In this document: piece after piece, positions 1-7,961 of the stretch
How positions within the stretch are numbered: the first letter of the stretch is position 1
How the letters are laid out: each line of letters opens with the position of its first letter
NCBI GenBank assembly: GCA_035560935.1
Contig: DATMYQ010000318.1
Span: 1-20,598 of the forward strand
Reading direction: 5' to 3'
Length of the DNA stretch: 20,598 nucleotides
DNA from: DATMYQ01 sp035560935
GTDB lineage: Bacteria; Bacillota; Negativicutes; Sporomusales; Sporomusaceae
Notes under the pieces: model-generated
Seen by the model: the letters and a program-made list of their open reading frames with translations, nothing else
Databases searched by the model: none
Told to the model about the DNA's origin: nothing
Position numbers and translations under genes: made by a program

Positions 1-1
1 G

Positions 2-24
2 TATAATTATGAATATCGATTTTG
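2..24 (+). promoter_or_regulatory. Possible -10 box and ARG-box-like half sites ahead of argJ
   Basis: TATAAT occurs at 2-7, and TGAAT at 10-14 is followed four bases later by ATTTT at 19-23. This resembles an ARG box (TGAAT-N4-ATTCA), with a good left half and a poor right half. Any -35 box would lie outside the window, and argC may sit directly upstream, so the -10 match could be chance. ArgR control of an arg operon is expected from the biology, but this site alone does not prove it. Confidence 0.25.
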
Positions 25-40
25 TTTGGAGGTTGAAATC

Positions 41-1258
41 ATGTTTAACGCAATTTCTGGAGGCATTACTTCACCCCAAGGTTTTAAAGCAGCTGGAGTG
101 AAGGCGGGTATTAAAAAAAGCGGTAAAGAAGATGTCGCTATCATATACAGTGAAGTGCCGGCTGCAGTAGCTGCAGTGTTCACCACCAACAAAATGGCGG
201 CGGCACCGGTTCAGATCTCCCGACGTGCAGTGGAAAAGGGGCAGGCCCGGGCCATTGTTATCAATTCCGGCTGCGCCAACGCCTGCACCGGACAACAAGG
301 CATGGTGGACGCGCAGGCTATGGTGCATATGGCTGCCGGAGCTCTGACAATAAAAGACTCGGAAGTGCTGGTGGCTTCCACCGGCGTTATTGGCCAACTG
401 CTGCCGATGGGCAAGGTGGCGGAAGGAATAAAAGAAGCAGCCCGGACGTTGAGTAACGGTGGTGGGCAGGGGCATGAACAGGCATTGCAGGCGATCATGA
501 CCACCGATACGTTCCCCAAATCCTGTGCGTACGAGTTTTCCCTCGGCGGCAAAACAGTTAAAATTGCCGGTATTGCCAAAGGCGCCGGCATGATCCACCC
601 CAACATGGCCACGATGCTGTCCTTTGTCACCACGGATGCGGCAGTGGCGACCAGCGTGTTAAAACAGGCGCTGCAGGACGCGGTGAACTTGTCATTTAAT
701 ATGATCACGGTGGATGGCGATACCAGCACCAACGATACGTTATGCGTCCTGGCTAATGGTCAGGCGGGCAATTTACTGATTGATCAGGCGGCGGGTGCGG
801 ATTATGATACTTTCTTTGCCGCTTTGAAAAAAGTTTGTATTGAATTGGCCCAACTGGTGGTCCGGGACGGTGAGGGCGCAACCAAGTTTTTGGAAATTAC
901 AGTTAGTGGTGCGGTAAATTTTGCAGAGGCAAAGCAGGCCGCGATGGCCATTGCCAAATCGCCGCTGGTAAAAACCGCCTTTTTCGGACAGGATCCCAAC
1001 TGGGGACGTATTTTGTGCGCGGCCGGTTATTCCGGTTCGGCGGCAGACCCGGAAAAAACCTCACTGGATATCGGTGGTATTACTATCGTTACCGACGGCC
1101 AGGGGGCTCAATACGATGAGACGGCGTTGAAAAAAGTAATGGCGGCCAAAGATATCGTGGTGAACGTGCATCTTGGAGCGGGAAATACTGCGGCTACCGT
1201 TTGGACGTGTGATTTTTCCTATGAATATGTTAAAATTAATGGCGAGTACCACACCTGA
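41..1258 (+). CDS. argJ: ArgJ, glutamate N-acetyltransferase / amino-acid N-acetyltransferase
   Basis: ArgJ moves the acetyl group from N-acetylornithine to glutamate, releasing ornithine and regenerating N-acetylglutamate; bifunctional forms can also acetylate glutamate from acetyl-CoA. The 405-residue protein has the usual family length. The self-cleavage motif HPNMATML is present, with the nucleophile Thr191 following Ala190; cleavage gives alpha and beta chains. Further family signatures are the KGAGMI stretch before it and GQDPNWGRI in the beta chain. I chose ATG 41 because GGAGG at 28-32 lies 8 bases upstream; the in-frame TTG at 26 overlaps that site. It heads the arginine cluster and is followed by argB after a 67-base gap. 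Whether this ArgJ is mono- or bifunctional cannot be read from sequence, but no classical argA is seen here. Confidence 0.97.
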   Translation: MFNAISGGITSPQGFKAAGVKAGIKKSGKEDVAIIYSEVPAAVAAVFTTNKMAAAPVQISRRAVEKGQARAIVINSGCANACTGQQGMVDAQAMVHMAAGALTIKDSEVLVASTGVIGQLLPMGKVAEGIKEAARTLSNGGGQGHEQALQAIMTTDTFPKSCAYEFSLGGKTVKIAGIAKGAGMIHPNMATMLSFVTTDAAVATSVLKQALQDAVNLSFNMITVDGDTSTNDTLCVLANGQAGNLLIDQAAGADYDTFFAALKKVCIELAQLVVRDGEGATKFLEITVSGAVNFAEAKQAAMAIAKSPLVKTAFFGQDPNWGRILCAAGYSGSAADPEKTSLDIGGITIVTDGQGAQYDETALKKVMAAKDIVVNVHLGAGNTAATVWTCDFSYEYVKINGEYHT

Positions 1259-1294
1259 TCCCGCCAGGGATCCATTTTGACGGGGTGGTGTGGT
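1248..1294 (+). other. Hairpin at the argJ-argB junction
   Basis: ACCACACC at 1248-1255 pairs perfectly with GGTGTGGT at 1287-1294. Inside it CCCG (1260-1263) can pair with CGGG (1281-1284). The structure spans the argJ stop codon and ends about 30 bases before argB. No T-run follows, so it is not a normal terminator. It may be an mRNA processing or stability element, or chance. Confidence 0.4.
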
Positions 1295-1325
1295 CCACAC
1301 TGAGAACGGAAGGATGGATGAACAC

Positions 1326-2231
1326 ATGATTCGATCGGTTGAAAAAGCGGCGGTACTCATTGAAGCGCTGCCCTATCTGCAGCGTTTTGCCGGTAATACC
1401 ATCGTCATTAAATACGGCGGCAACGCCATGTTAAACGAGGAATTGAAGAAAAACGTCATCCAGGACATTATCTTCATGAAATTGGTAGGTATCCGCCCGG
1501 TCGTCGTTCATGGCGGCGGCCCTGAAATTACCGCTATGCTGAAAAAAGTGGGAAAACAATCCGAGTTTGTCAGCGGCCTGCGGGTGACCGATGCGGAAAC
1601 GGCGGAAATCGCGGAGATGGTTCTGGTCGGAAAAATCAACAGCGAGATCGTAAAGCTGCTCAATTTCTATGGTGCGAAAGCGGTGGGACTCAGCGGCAAG
1701 GACGCCGATTTAATGATGGCGTCCAAACATTTGGCCACTGTGCATGAGGACGGAAAAACCCGGGAAGTGGACATCGGTTTGGTGGGAGACGTACTGAAAT
1801 TGAATACCGGCATTTTAAATACCCTGCTGGATGCCGGATATATTCCGGTCATCGCACCGATTGGTGTTGGTAAAGACGGTTCCACATATAATATTAACGC
1901 CGATTATGTGGCTGGTGAAATCGCCGCGGCGCTGGGCGCGGAGAAGCTGGCGCTACTGACCGACGTCGAAGGAATTTACCGCGATTATCAGGATAAAAGC
2001 AGCTTTATTTCCACCCTGTCGCTGGCTGAAGCTCAGGACATGATCAAAAATCACAAAATAGACGGCGGTATGATCCCCAAAGTAGAGGCCTGTATTAAGG
2101 CGTTGGCCGGCGGCGTTGGTAAAACCCATATCATTGACGGACGTCAACCCCACTCGTTATTATTAGAGGTTTTTACCAGTGAAGGGATTGGTACGGAAGT
2201 CGTCAAGTATAGGAGGTATATCAGTGGATAA
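1326..2231 (+). CDS. argB: ArgB, N-acetylglutamate kinase (arginine-sensitive type)
   Basis: ArgB phosphorylates N-acetylglutamate with ATP, the second step of the pathway and the usual feedback point in cyclic pathways. The 301-residue protein belongs to the amino-acid kinase fold: KYGG with Lys29 near the N terminus, the glycine-rich VHGGGPE loop at about 61-67, and a C-terminal nucleotide-binding part. About 28 residues before KYGG (EKAAVLIEALPYL) match the N-terminal helix found only in arginine-inhibited enzymes; insensitive E. coli ArgB lacks it. The C-terminal HSLLLEVFTSEGIGTEV region also fits the arginine-site signature. ATG 1326 lies 11 bases after GGAAGGA (1308-1314); the in-frame ATG at 1314 overlaps that site. 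The gene overlaps argD by 8 bases, suggesting coupled translation. Confidence 0.96.
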   Translation: MIRSVEKAAVLIEALPYLQRFAGNTIVIKYGGNAMLNEELKKNVIQDIIFMKLVGIRPVVVHGGGPEITAMLKKVGKQSEFVSGLRVTDAETAEIAEMVLVGKINSEIVKLLNFYGAKAVGLSGKDADLMMASKHLATVHEDGKTREVDIGLVGDVLKLNTGILNTLLDAGYIPVIAPIGVGKDGSTYNINADYVAGEIAAALGAEKLALLTDVEGIYRDYQDKSSFISTLSLAEAQDMIKNHKIDGGMIPKVEACIKALAGGVGKTHIIDGRQPHSLLLEVFTSEGIGTEVVKYRRYISG

Positions 2232-3414
2232 ACAACAAGTATTTCAAGTTGACAAAGAGACCTATTTGCCAGTGTTTGCCCGTTATGACATTGTGATGTC
2301 CCATGGCGACGGAGTATATGCGTATGATAACGAAGGAAAAAAATATATTGATTTTCTCGGCGGGATTGCCGTAAATATTTTGGGGCATGCTCACCCCCGG
2401 CTGGTGAAAGCTATAGCCGAACAGGCGGGACGGATGATTCACTGCTCCAACCTTTATTATACGGAAGCGCAGGCCCAACTGGGACAGAGCCTGGTGAAAC
2501 TGAGCGGACTGGGCAAAGCGTTTATCGGCAACAGTGGCGCGGAAGCCAATGAAGGCGCCTTGAAACTGGCCCGCAAATATGGCAAAACCATTAGCGCCGA
2601 CAAAGTGGAGATTATTGCCGCCCAGCACTCCTTCCACGGACGGACGCTGGCAACGCTGACAGCCACCGGCCAGCCCAAATACCAGAAGGGTTATGAGCCG
2701 CTACCCGGTGGTTTCACCCATGTGCCGTACAATGATGTGGCGGCGCTGGAAGCCGCTATATCCTCCAAAACCTGTGCCGTGCTGCTGGAACCCATCCAGG
2801 GTGAAGGCGGCGTGGTGGTGCCGGAAGCCGGTTACCTGAAAAAAGTACGTCAATTATGCGATACTCATGGGGCGTTGCTGATCCTGGACGAGATTCAGAC
2901 GGGTATGGGCCGGACAGGAACGATGTTTGCTTATGAACAGAGCGGTATTCAGCCGGATGTGGTGACGCTGGCCAAAGGATTGGGTGGTGGCGTGCCCATC
3001 GGTGCGTTTATTGCCACGGACAAAGCGGCGGCCGCTTTTGCCGCCGGTGACCATGGCACCACCTTCGGTGGAAATCCGCTGGCCTGCGCGGCGGCTAACG
3101 CGGTACTGGCGATTATGGCGGAAGAAAAATTGCCGGAAAACGCCCGGATACAGGGCGAATATTTAAAAAAGCAGTTGAACGTCCTGATGGCAAAATATCC
3201 GGCGCTGATCACGGAAGTGCGCGGACTGGGCCTGATTGCCGGCGCCAAACTGACTCGCCCCGGGCGGGATATTGTCAATCAGTGTCTGGAAAAGGGGGCC
3301 ATCATTAATTGTACTGCCGGCGATGTATTACGCTTCGTTCCGCCGCTGAACATTACCGCGGCGCATATTGATGAGGTCATTGACATTCTGGACAGCGTGC
3401 TGGCGCAGCAATAG
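2224..3414 (+). CDS. argD: ArgD, acetylornithine aminotransferase
   Basis: ArgD is a PLP enzyme converting N-acetylglutamate semialdehyde plus glutamate to N-acetylornithine; family members may also serve lysine synthesis. The 396-residue protein shows the class III aminotransferase features: the GNSGAEANE phosphate-binding motif, LLILDEIQTGMGRTG containing the PLP aspartate, Lys251 in TLAKGLGGG as the Schiff-base lysine, and TTFGGNPLACAA. The start is GTG 2224, with AGGAGGT at 2211-2217, six bases away. Upstream in-frame starts would lie well inside argB. The 8-base overlap with argB supports a single transcript. argF follows after 51 bases. Confidence 0.96.
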   Translation: MDKQQVFQVDKETYLPVFARYDIVMSHGDGVYAYDNEGKKYIDFLGGIAVNILGHAHPRLVKAIAEQAGRMIHCSNLYYTEAQAQLGQSLVKLSGLGKAFIGNSGAEANEGALKLARKYGKTISADKVEIIAAQHSFHGRTLATLTATGQPKYQKGYEPLPGGFTHVPYNDVAALEAAISSKTCAVLLEPIQGEGGVVVPEAGYLKKVRQLCDTHGALLILDEIQTGMGRTGTMFAYEQSGIQPDVVTLAKGLGGGVPIGAFIATDKAAAAFAAGDHGTTFGGNPLACAAANAVLAIMAEEKLPENARIQGEYLKKQLNVLMAKYPALITEVRGLGLIAGAKLTRPGRDIVNQCLEKGAIINCTAGDVLRFVPPLNITAAHIDEVIDILDSVLAQQ

Positions 3415-3465
3415 CGATAAAGACCAGGCAGAGCCGGACATGAACTTACGGGAGAGTGTATAACC

Positions 3466-4398
3466 ATGAGCAGCCTGAAAGGCAAGGACTTATTATCCAT
3501 ACATGACCTTTCCGTCGCCGAGGTCCATGAGATTTTGGACTTGGCCCGGATATTAAAGGAAAAACAAAGACGGGGCGAACAACATCACCTGCTGGCCGGG
3601 AAAACGTTGGGCATGATTTTTCAAAAATCCTCTACCCGGACCCGGGTATCTTTTGAGGTAGGGATGTGGCAGTTGGGTGGCAGTGCCCTGTTTCTCAGCT
3701 CCAACGATTTACAGATTGGCCGTGGCGAGCCGGTGAAGGATACGGCCCGGGTACTGTCCCGTTATGTGGACGGAATTATGATCCGGACTTTTTCCCATCT
3801 GGAAGTAGAAGAGCTGGCTGAATACGCCTCAATTCCGATCATCAACGGTTTAACGGATCTCTTGCACCCCTGTCAGGCTTTGGCCGATATTTTCACGGCC
3901 ATAGAATACAAGGGTGATTTAAAAGGCCGTAAGTTGGCTTATATTGGTGACGGCAACAATATGGTCAATTCCCTGCTGCACATTTGTGCCAAAATGGGTA
4001 TGGACATCAGTGTGGCTACGCCGGCCGGTTATGCTCCCGATGCGACCATTGTGGAGGAAGCCGTGGCGGACGCCGCTCAGACTGGCAGCAAAATCACTTT
4101 TGTTAATGATCCCTACGCCGCAGTTCAAGGTGCGGATGTATTGTACACCGACGTCTGGGCCAGCATGGGTAAAGAGGGAGAACAGGCCATCCGCAAGGTG
4201 GCGTTTGCCGGTTTTCAGATCAACCAGTCGTTGGTCAGCGCCGCCAAGTCGGACTGCATTGTGCTGCATTGTTTACCGGCGCACCGGGGTGAGGAAATTA
4301 CCGACGATGTTATGGAAGGTCCGCATTCGGTGGTCTTTGATGAGGCGGAAAATCGGCTTCATGTACAAAAAGCCATCATGGCCTTGCTGATCGGTTAA
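3466..4398 (+). CDS. argF: ArgF, ornithine carbamoyltransferase
   Basis: ArgF joins carbamoyl phosphate to ornithine to give citrulline. At 310 residues it has the standard anabolic length. The carbamoyl-phosphate motif STRTR is at 56-60, HPCQALAD follows in mid-protein, and the ornithine-side HCLP motif is at 268-271 within VLHCLPAHRGEEI. ATG 3466 is preceded by GGGAG at 3450-3454. No carA/carB lies in the window, so carbamoyl phosphate must be supplied from elsewhere. A catabolic role is less likely because there is no arcA or arcC nearby and the gene sits between argD and argG. The next gene starts 12 bases after its stop. Confidence 0.97.
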   Translation: MSSLKGKDLLSIHDLSVAEVHEILDLARILKEKQRRGEQHHLLAGKTLGMIFQKSSTRTRVSFEVGMWQLGGSALFLSSNDLQIGRGEPVKDTARVLSRYVDGIMIRTFSHLEVEELAEYASIPIINGLTDLLHPCQALADIFTAIEYKGDLKGRKLAYIGDGNNMVNSLLHICAKMGMDISVATPAGYAPDATIVEEAVADAAQTGSKITFVNDPYAAVQGADVLYTDVWASMGKEGEQAIRKVAFAGFQINQSLVSAAKSDCIVLHCLPAHRGEEITDDVMEGPHSVVFDEAENRLHVQKAIMALLIG

Positions 4399-4410
4399 GG
4401 AGTGGGTGTT

Positions 4411-4836
4411 ATGAAACCTGTATCCATTCGGTCGATGGAACCGACCGACTATGATGCTGTCATTGCGCTTTGGCGGGCAACTCCGGGCATTGGCCTCAAT
4501 GACGCCGATTCCCGGGAAAATGTCGCCGCTTTTCTCACTCGCAATCCGGGGCACAGCCAGGTTGCCGACAGCGAATCCGGCATTGTCGGTGCCGTACTTT
4601 GCGGTCATGACGGACGACGGGGATATTTACATCATCTGGCGGTGGCGGCCACCTGGCGCCGGCAGGGACTGGGACGCCGACTGACGGAGGCTGCTTTGGC
4701 CAGTCTGGCGCCGGCGGGCATTGCCAAATGCCATTTGTTTATTTTCCGGGACAATCGGGAAGGCATTGCGTACTGGACTCACAACGGCTGGTCGTTGCGG
4801 GATCATCTCCATATTGCATCCTATGACCTGATCTGA
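4411..4836 (+). CDS. GNAT family N-acetyltransferase in the arg operon
   Basis: This 141-residue protein consists of one GNAT fold. The acetyl-CoA loop is RRQGLGRRL (consensus Q/RxxGxG/A) after the beta strand YLHHLAVA, and the C-terminal AYWTHNGW matches the usual last motif. The N-terminal GLNDADSRE stretch is typical of a GNAT subfamily of unknown substrate. ATG 4411 follows AAGGAG (4397-4402) at 8 bases; an in-frame GTG at 4402 lies within the ribosome site. Its position between argF and argG, with short spacing, says it is co-transcribed with arginine genes. A role as a short N-acetylglutamate synthase that primes the ArgJ cycle is a tempting inference but is not shown by any motif. Confidence 0.88.
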   Translation: MKPVSIRSMEPTDYDAVIALWRATPGIGLNDADSRENVAAFLTRNPGHSQVADSESGIVGAVLCGHDGRRGYLHHLAVAATWRRQGLGRRLTEAALASLAPAGIAKCHLFIFRDNREGIAYWTHNGWSLRDHLHIASYDLI

Positions 4837-4853
4837 CGCCTGCGGACAGGTCA
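4824..4853 (+). other. Weak hairpin across the first GNAT stop codon
   Basis: TGACCTG at 4824-4830 pairs with CAGGTCA at 4847-4853 around a 16-base loop. It spans the stop codon of the first GNAT gene and precedes the AGGAGG site of the next. No U-tract follows. It may influence ribosome entry on the second GNAT gene, or may be incidental. Confidence 0.25.
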
Positions 4854-4874
4854 GGCCACTCAGGAGGTGACCAA

Positions 4875-5285
4875 ATGCAGGATAAAGAATACAATGGTTA
4901 TTTGTTCAGCGCTAACCGGGAGCGCTTAGCGATAGACCGGATTGCTGAATTGTTGGGACAGTCGTACTGGGCTCAAGGACGCAGTCGGGAAACCATTGTC
5001 CGTTCGATAAACCATTCCTTGTGTTTTGCCATTTACAAGGATGGCTATCAGATCGGCTTTGCCCGGGTGGTAACTGATTATGCCACGATGTTTTGGCTGT
5101 CGGATGTTTTTATTGATAAAAATTTCCGCGGACAAGGATTAGGCAAGAAGTTGGTCGAATATGTTTTAAGTGCAACACCGTTGAAAGAACTGAATGGCAT
5201 TCTTGGAACAAAGGATGCCCATGGACTGTATGAACAGTATGGCTTTCAGCGGGACCCGGAACGGCTGATGCGCCGCCGGGTTTGA
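4875..5285 (+). CDS. Second GNAT family N-acetyltransferase in the arg operon
   Basis: This is another single-domain GNAT protein of 136 residues, with little resemblance to the one before it. The acetyl-CoA motif is FRGQGLGKKL, preceded by the strand WLSDVFID and followed near the end by DAHGLYEQYGF. The segment CFAIYKDGYQIGFARVVTDYATMFWLSDV is the hallmark of a widespread small GNAT subfamily of unknown substrate. AGGAGG at 4862-4867 gives a firm start at ATG 4875. It sits 38 bases after the first GNAT gene and 45 before argG. Two unrelated GNATs in tandem inside an arg operon is unusual. The substrate is unknown; a link to arginine precursors is contextual inference only. Confidence 0.88.
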   Translation: MQDKEYNGYLFSANRERLAIDRIAELLGQSYWAQGRSRETIVRSINHSLCFAIYKDGYQIGFARVVTDYATMFWLSDVFIDKNFRGQGLGKKLVEYVLSATPLKELNGILGTKDAHGLYEQYGFQRDPERLMRRRV

Positions 5286-5313
5286 AGATGGCGCTAGCCG
5301 TCTTACTTTATTT
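5285..5313 (+). terminator. Terminator-like hairpin between the second GNAT gene and argG
   Basis: AAGATGGC at 5285-5292 pairs with GCCGTCTT at 5297-5304 (one U-G pair) around the loop GCTA. It is followed by ACTTTATTTA. It begins at the last base of the GNAT stop codon and ends just before the argG ribosome site AGGAGG (5316-5321). It could give partial termination or protect the upstream mRNA, tuning argGH relative to the proximal genes. Confidence 0.5.
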
Positions 5314-5330
5314 ACAGGAGGAACAAAAAT

Positions 5331-6545
5331 ATGAGCAAGATTAAAAAAGTAGTACTGGCTTACTCCGGTGGTCTGGACACCTCGGTCATCATTCCCTGGT
5401 TGAAGGAAAATTATCAGTGTGAAGTGATTGCGATGTGTGCCGACGTTGGACAGGGAGATGAACTGAACCCGGTTAAGGACAAAGCGTTAAAATCCGGCGC
5501 CAGCAAAGTATATATCGAAGACTTGACCAAGCCTTTTCTGGAGGAATATGTCTGGCCGACATTGCGGGCCGGTGCCGTTTACGAAGGGAAATACCTGCTG
5601 GGCACTTCATTTGCCCGGCCGATCATTGCCAAAGCGTTGGTGGACATTGCCTTGAAAGAGGGTGCGGACGCCATTGCCCACGGTGCCACCGGCAAAGGCA
5701 ACGACCAGGTGCGGTTCGAACTGACGGTCAAAGCGCTGGCCCCACATCTGGAAATCATCGCTCCCTGGCGGTTATGGGACATCCGTTCGCGGGAGGACGC
5801 CATCGACTATGCTGAGAAACATGGCATTCCCATACCGGTGACCAAAGCCCGGCCTTACAGCATGGACCGGAACATCTGGCATCTGAGCCATGAAGGGGCT
5901 GATCTGGAAGACCCGGCCAACGAGCCGCTGGACGACCTGTGCATGATCGCCGTTCATCCGGAAAAAGCACCGGACAAGGCTACTTATGTTGAAGTTACCT
6001 TTGAACAGGGAACTCCGGTGGCGGTGGACGGACAAAAAATGGGCGCAGTGGCACTGTTGACCCGGTTAAACGAGTTGGGTGCGGCCAATGGCATCGGTAT
6101 CACCGATTTGGTGGAAAACCGGCTGGTCGGCATGAAATCCCGGGGCGTTTATGAAAATCCCGGCGGAGCGATTTTGTACTATGCTCACCGCGAACTCGAA
6201 TCCCTGACACTGGATCGGGCTACTATGCACTATAAAGAGCAAATCGCTAGCCGCTATGCGGAATTGGTATATGATGGCATGTGGTTTTCGCCGCTCAGAG
6301 AAGCACTGGATGCCTTTGTCAACTCCACTCAACAGACCGTTACCGGCACGGTACGTATGAAACTGTATAAAGGGAATATTATGAGCGCCGGTTCCCGTTC
6401 GCCTTATTCGCTCTACAGCGAAGAGTTCGTCACTTTTGGCCGGGATGAAGTGTACAACCAAAAAGATGCGGAAGGCTTCATTAACCTGTTTGGTTTGCCG
6501 TTGAAAGTCCGGGCGCTGATGAAAGAGAAAGAGGCGAAACAGTAA
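5331..6545 (+). CDS. argG: ArgG, argininosuccinate synthase
   Basis: ArgG condenses citrulline and aspartate using ATP, through a citrullyl-AMP intermediate. At 404 residues it has the common bacterial length. The PP-loop SGGLDTS is at 12-18 directly after the first beta strand. GATGKGNDQVRFE (citrulline/aspartate site) and the multi-residue substrate loop TKARPYSMDRNIWH are intact. AGGAGG at 5316-5321 supports ATG 5331. The stop codon TAA (6543-6545) shares its last base with the argH start, so translation of the two genes is coupled. The hairpin upstream suggests the argGH pair may be dosed separately from the proximal arg genes. Confidence 0.97.
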   Translation: MSKIKKVVLAYSGGLDTSVIIPWLKENYQCEVIAMCADVGQGDELNPVKDKALKSGASKVYIEDLTKPFLEEYVWPTLRAGAVYEGKYLLGTSFARPIIAKALVDIALKEGADAIAHGATGKGNDQVRFELTVKALAPHLEIIAPWRLWDIRSREDAIDYAEKHGIPIPVTKARPYSMDRNIWHLSHEGADLEDPANEPLDDLCMIAVHPEKAPDKATYVEVTFEQGTPVAVDGQKMGAVALLTRLNELGAANGIGITDLVENRLVGMKSRGVYENPGGAILYYAHRELESLTLDRATMHYKEQIASRYAELVYDGMWFSPLREALDAFVNSTQQTVTGTVRMKLYKGNIMSAGSRSPYSLYSEEFVTFGRDEVYNQKDAEGFINLFGLPLKVRALMKEKEAKQ

Positions 6546-7960
6546 TGAGCAAATTGTGGGGAGGTCGCTTTTCCAAAAGCACCGATGTACTGGTGGAGGA
6601 GTTTACCTCCTCCATTTCTTTTGATCAGCGGATGTACCGGCAGGATATTGCCGGCAGCATCGCTCATGCCCGGATGCTGGGCAAGTGCGGTATTATCCCA
6701 CCGGAAGATGTGGAAAAGATCATTGATGGTCTGCAGGAAATTTTGGCCGATATTGAAGCCGGGGAATTCAGCTTTGAAGTGGCGCTGGAAGATATCCATA
6801 TGAATATTGAAAAACGGCTGACCGACCGGATCGGTGCTGCCGGCGGCCGTCTGCATACCGCCCGCAGCCGCAATGATCAGGTGGCGTTGGATACCCATAT
6901 GTATGTTCGTCAGGAAGTGGCCGCCATTGCCGGCTTGCTGGTTGACATGGAGAACGCGATTTTAGAAACGGCGGAAAAATACAATGATGTGATTATGCCG
7001 GGCTATACTCATATGCAAAGGGCGCAACCGGTCTTGTTCTCACATCATCTGATGGCCTATTTCTTTATGCTGGAACGGGACTTCCGGCGTTTGTCGGGTG
7101 TTTGGCAGTCAGCTGACATTATGCCGCTGGGGGCCGGTGCGCTGGCCGGCACCACCTTTCCCATTGACCGGCATTACGTGGCTCAGCAACTGAAGTTTGG
7201 CCGGGTGTATGAAAATAGCATGGATGCGGTCAGCGACCGGGATTATATTATGGAATTTTTAGCCTTTGCGTCGATCATGATGGTGCATTTAAGCCGGATC
7301 AGTGAGGAGATTATTCTCTGGTGCTCCAAGGAATTTTCCTTCATTGAACTGGATGATGCCCACTGCACCGGTTCCAGCATCATGCCGCAAAAGAAAAATC
7401 CTGACGTGGCGGAACTGGTCCGGGGCAAGAGTGGCCGGGTATTTGGTCATCTGATGGCGATGCTGGCTGTTTCCAAGGGACTGCCGCTGACCTACAATAA
7501 AGATTTGCAGGAAGATAAGGAAGGTTTGTTCGATACCATTGATACGGTGAAATTCAGCCTCACGGTATACGCTGCCATGCTGCGCGGCATGAAAGTAAAC
7601 GAGCAACACATGAAAGAGACCACTCGCAGCGACTTCTCCAATGCCACCGATATGGCTGACTATTTGGTAAAAAAAGGTTTGCCGTTCCGTCAGGCGCACG
7701 AGGCGGTTGGGCGTTGCGTAGCTTATTGTTTGGAACAAGGGAAAGATCTGGTCGATCTGAGCCTCGACGAATTCCGCAGTTTCTCGGAGTTGTGCGAGGA
7801 AGATATTCTGCCGGCAATTCAAGTGGAAACCTGTGTGTATGCCCGTGGCTCTTTCGGCGGCACGGCACCGGAACGGGTGCGTGAAGCGATGAATGCGGCC
7901 CGCCGGGTGATGGCGGAGCAGGAGAAAGCACTTGACAGGTATACGAAAGTCACACTATAA
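6545..7960 (+). CDS. argH: ArgH, argininosuccinate lyase
   Basis: ArgH cleaves argininosuccinate to arginine and fumarate, the last step of the pathway. The protein is 471 residues, normal for this fumarase/aspartase superfamily. It begins with the family N terminus KLWGGRFS; the general-acid region GYTHMQRAQP is intact, and the superfamily signature GSSIMPQKKNP is at about 276-286 with the catalytic serine. The first base of its ATG is the last base of the argG stop. No strong ribosome site precedes it (only AAAGAGG-like sequence within argG), which fits reinitiation after argG. Its final codons carry a consensus promoter for ilvE. Confidence 0.97.
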   Translation: MSKLWGGRFSKSTDVLVEEFTSSISFDQRMYRQDIAGSIAHARMLGKCGIIPPEDVEKIIDGLQEILADIEAGEFSFEVALEDIHMNIEKRLTDRIGAAGGRLHTARSRNDQVALDTHMYVRQEVAAIAGLLVDMENAILETAEKYNDVIMPGYTHMQRAQPVLFSHHLMAYFFMLERDFRRLSGVWQSADIMPLGAGALAGTTFPIDRHYVAQQLKFGRVYENSMDAVSDRDYIMEFLAFASIMMVHLSRISEEIILWCSKEFSFIELDDAHCTGSSIMPQKKNPDVAELVRGKSGRVFGHLMAMLAVSKGLPLTYNKDLQEDKEGLFDTIDTVKFSLTVYAAMLRGMKVNEQHMKETTRSDFSNATDMADYLVKKGLPFRQAHEAVGRCVAYCLEQGKDLVDLSLDEFRSFSELCEEDILPAIQVETCVYARGSFGGTAPERVREAMNAARRVMAEQEKALDRYTKVTL

Positions 7961-7961
7961 T
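7932..7961 (+). promoter_or_regulatory. Consensus sigma-A promoter across the argH stop, upstream of ilvE
   Basis: TTGACA at 7932-7937 and TATAAT at 7956-7961 are perfect matches to both boxes, 18 bases apart. The -10 box contains the argH stop codon TAA (7958-7960). Transcription should begin near 7968, giving a leader of about 70 bases before ilvE. The leader holds only a small 5-bp hairpin (AGCGT 7977-7981 with ACGCT 7986-7990), and no T-box or other riboswitch is apparent. Confidence 0.8.

Noticed and set aside
71..598. Long antisense ORFs opposite argJ and similar ones opposite argD, the FAD dehydrogenase (11395-12300) and glmM (13304-14050)
   Set aside because: They are shadows of strongly conserved genes, lack ribosome sites, and have low-complexity or implausible protein composition.
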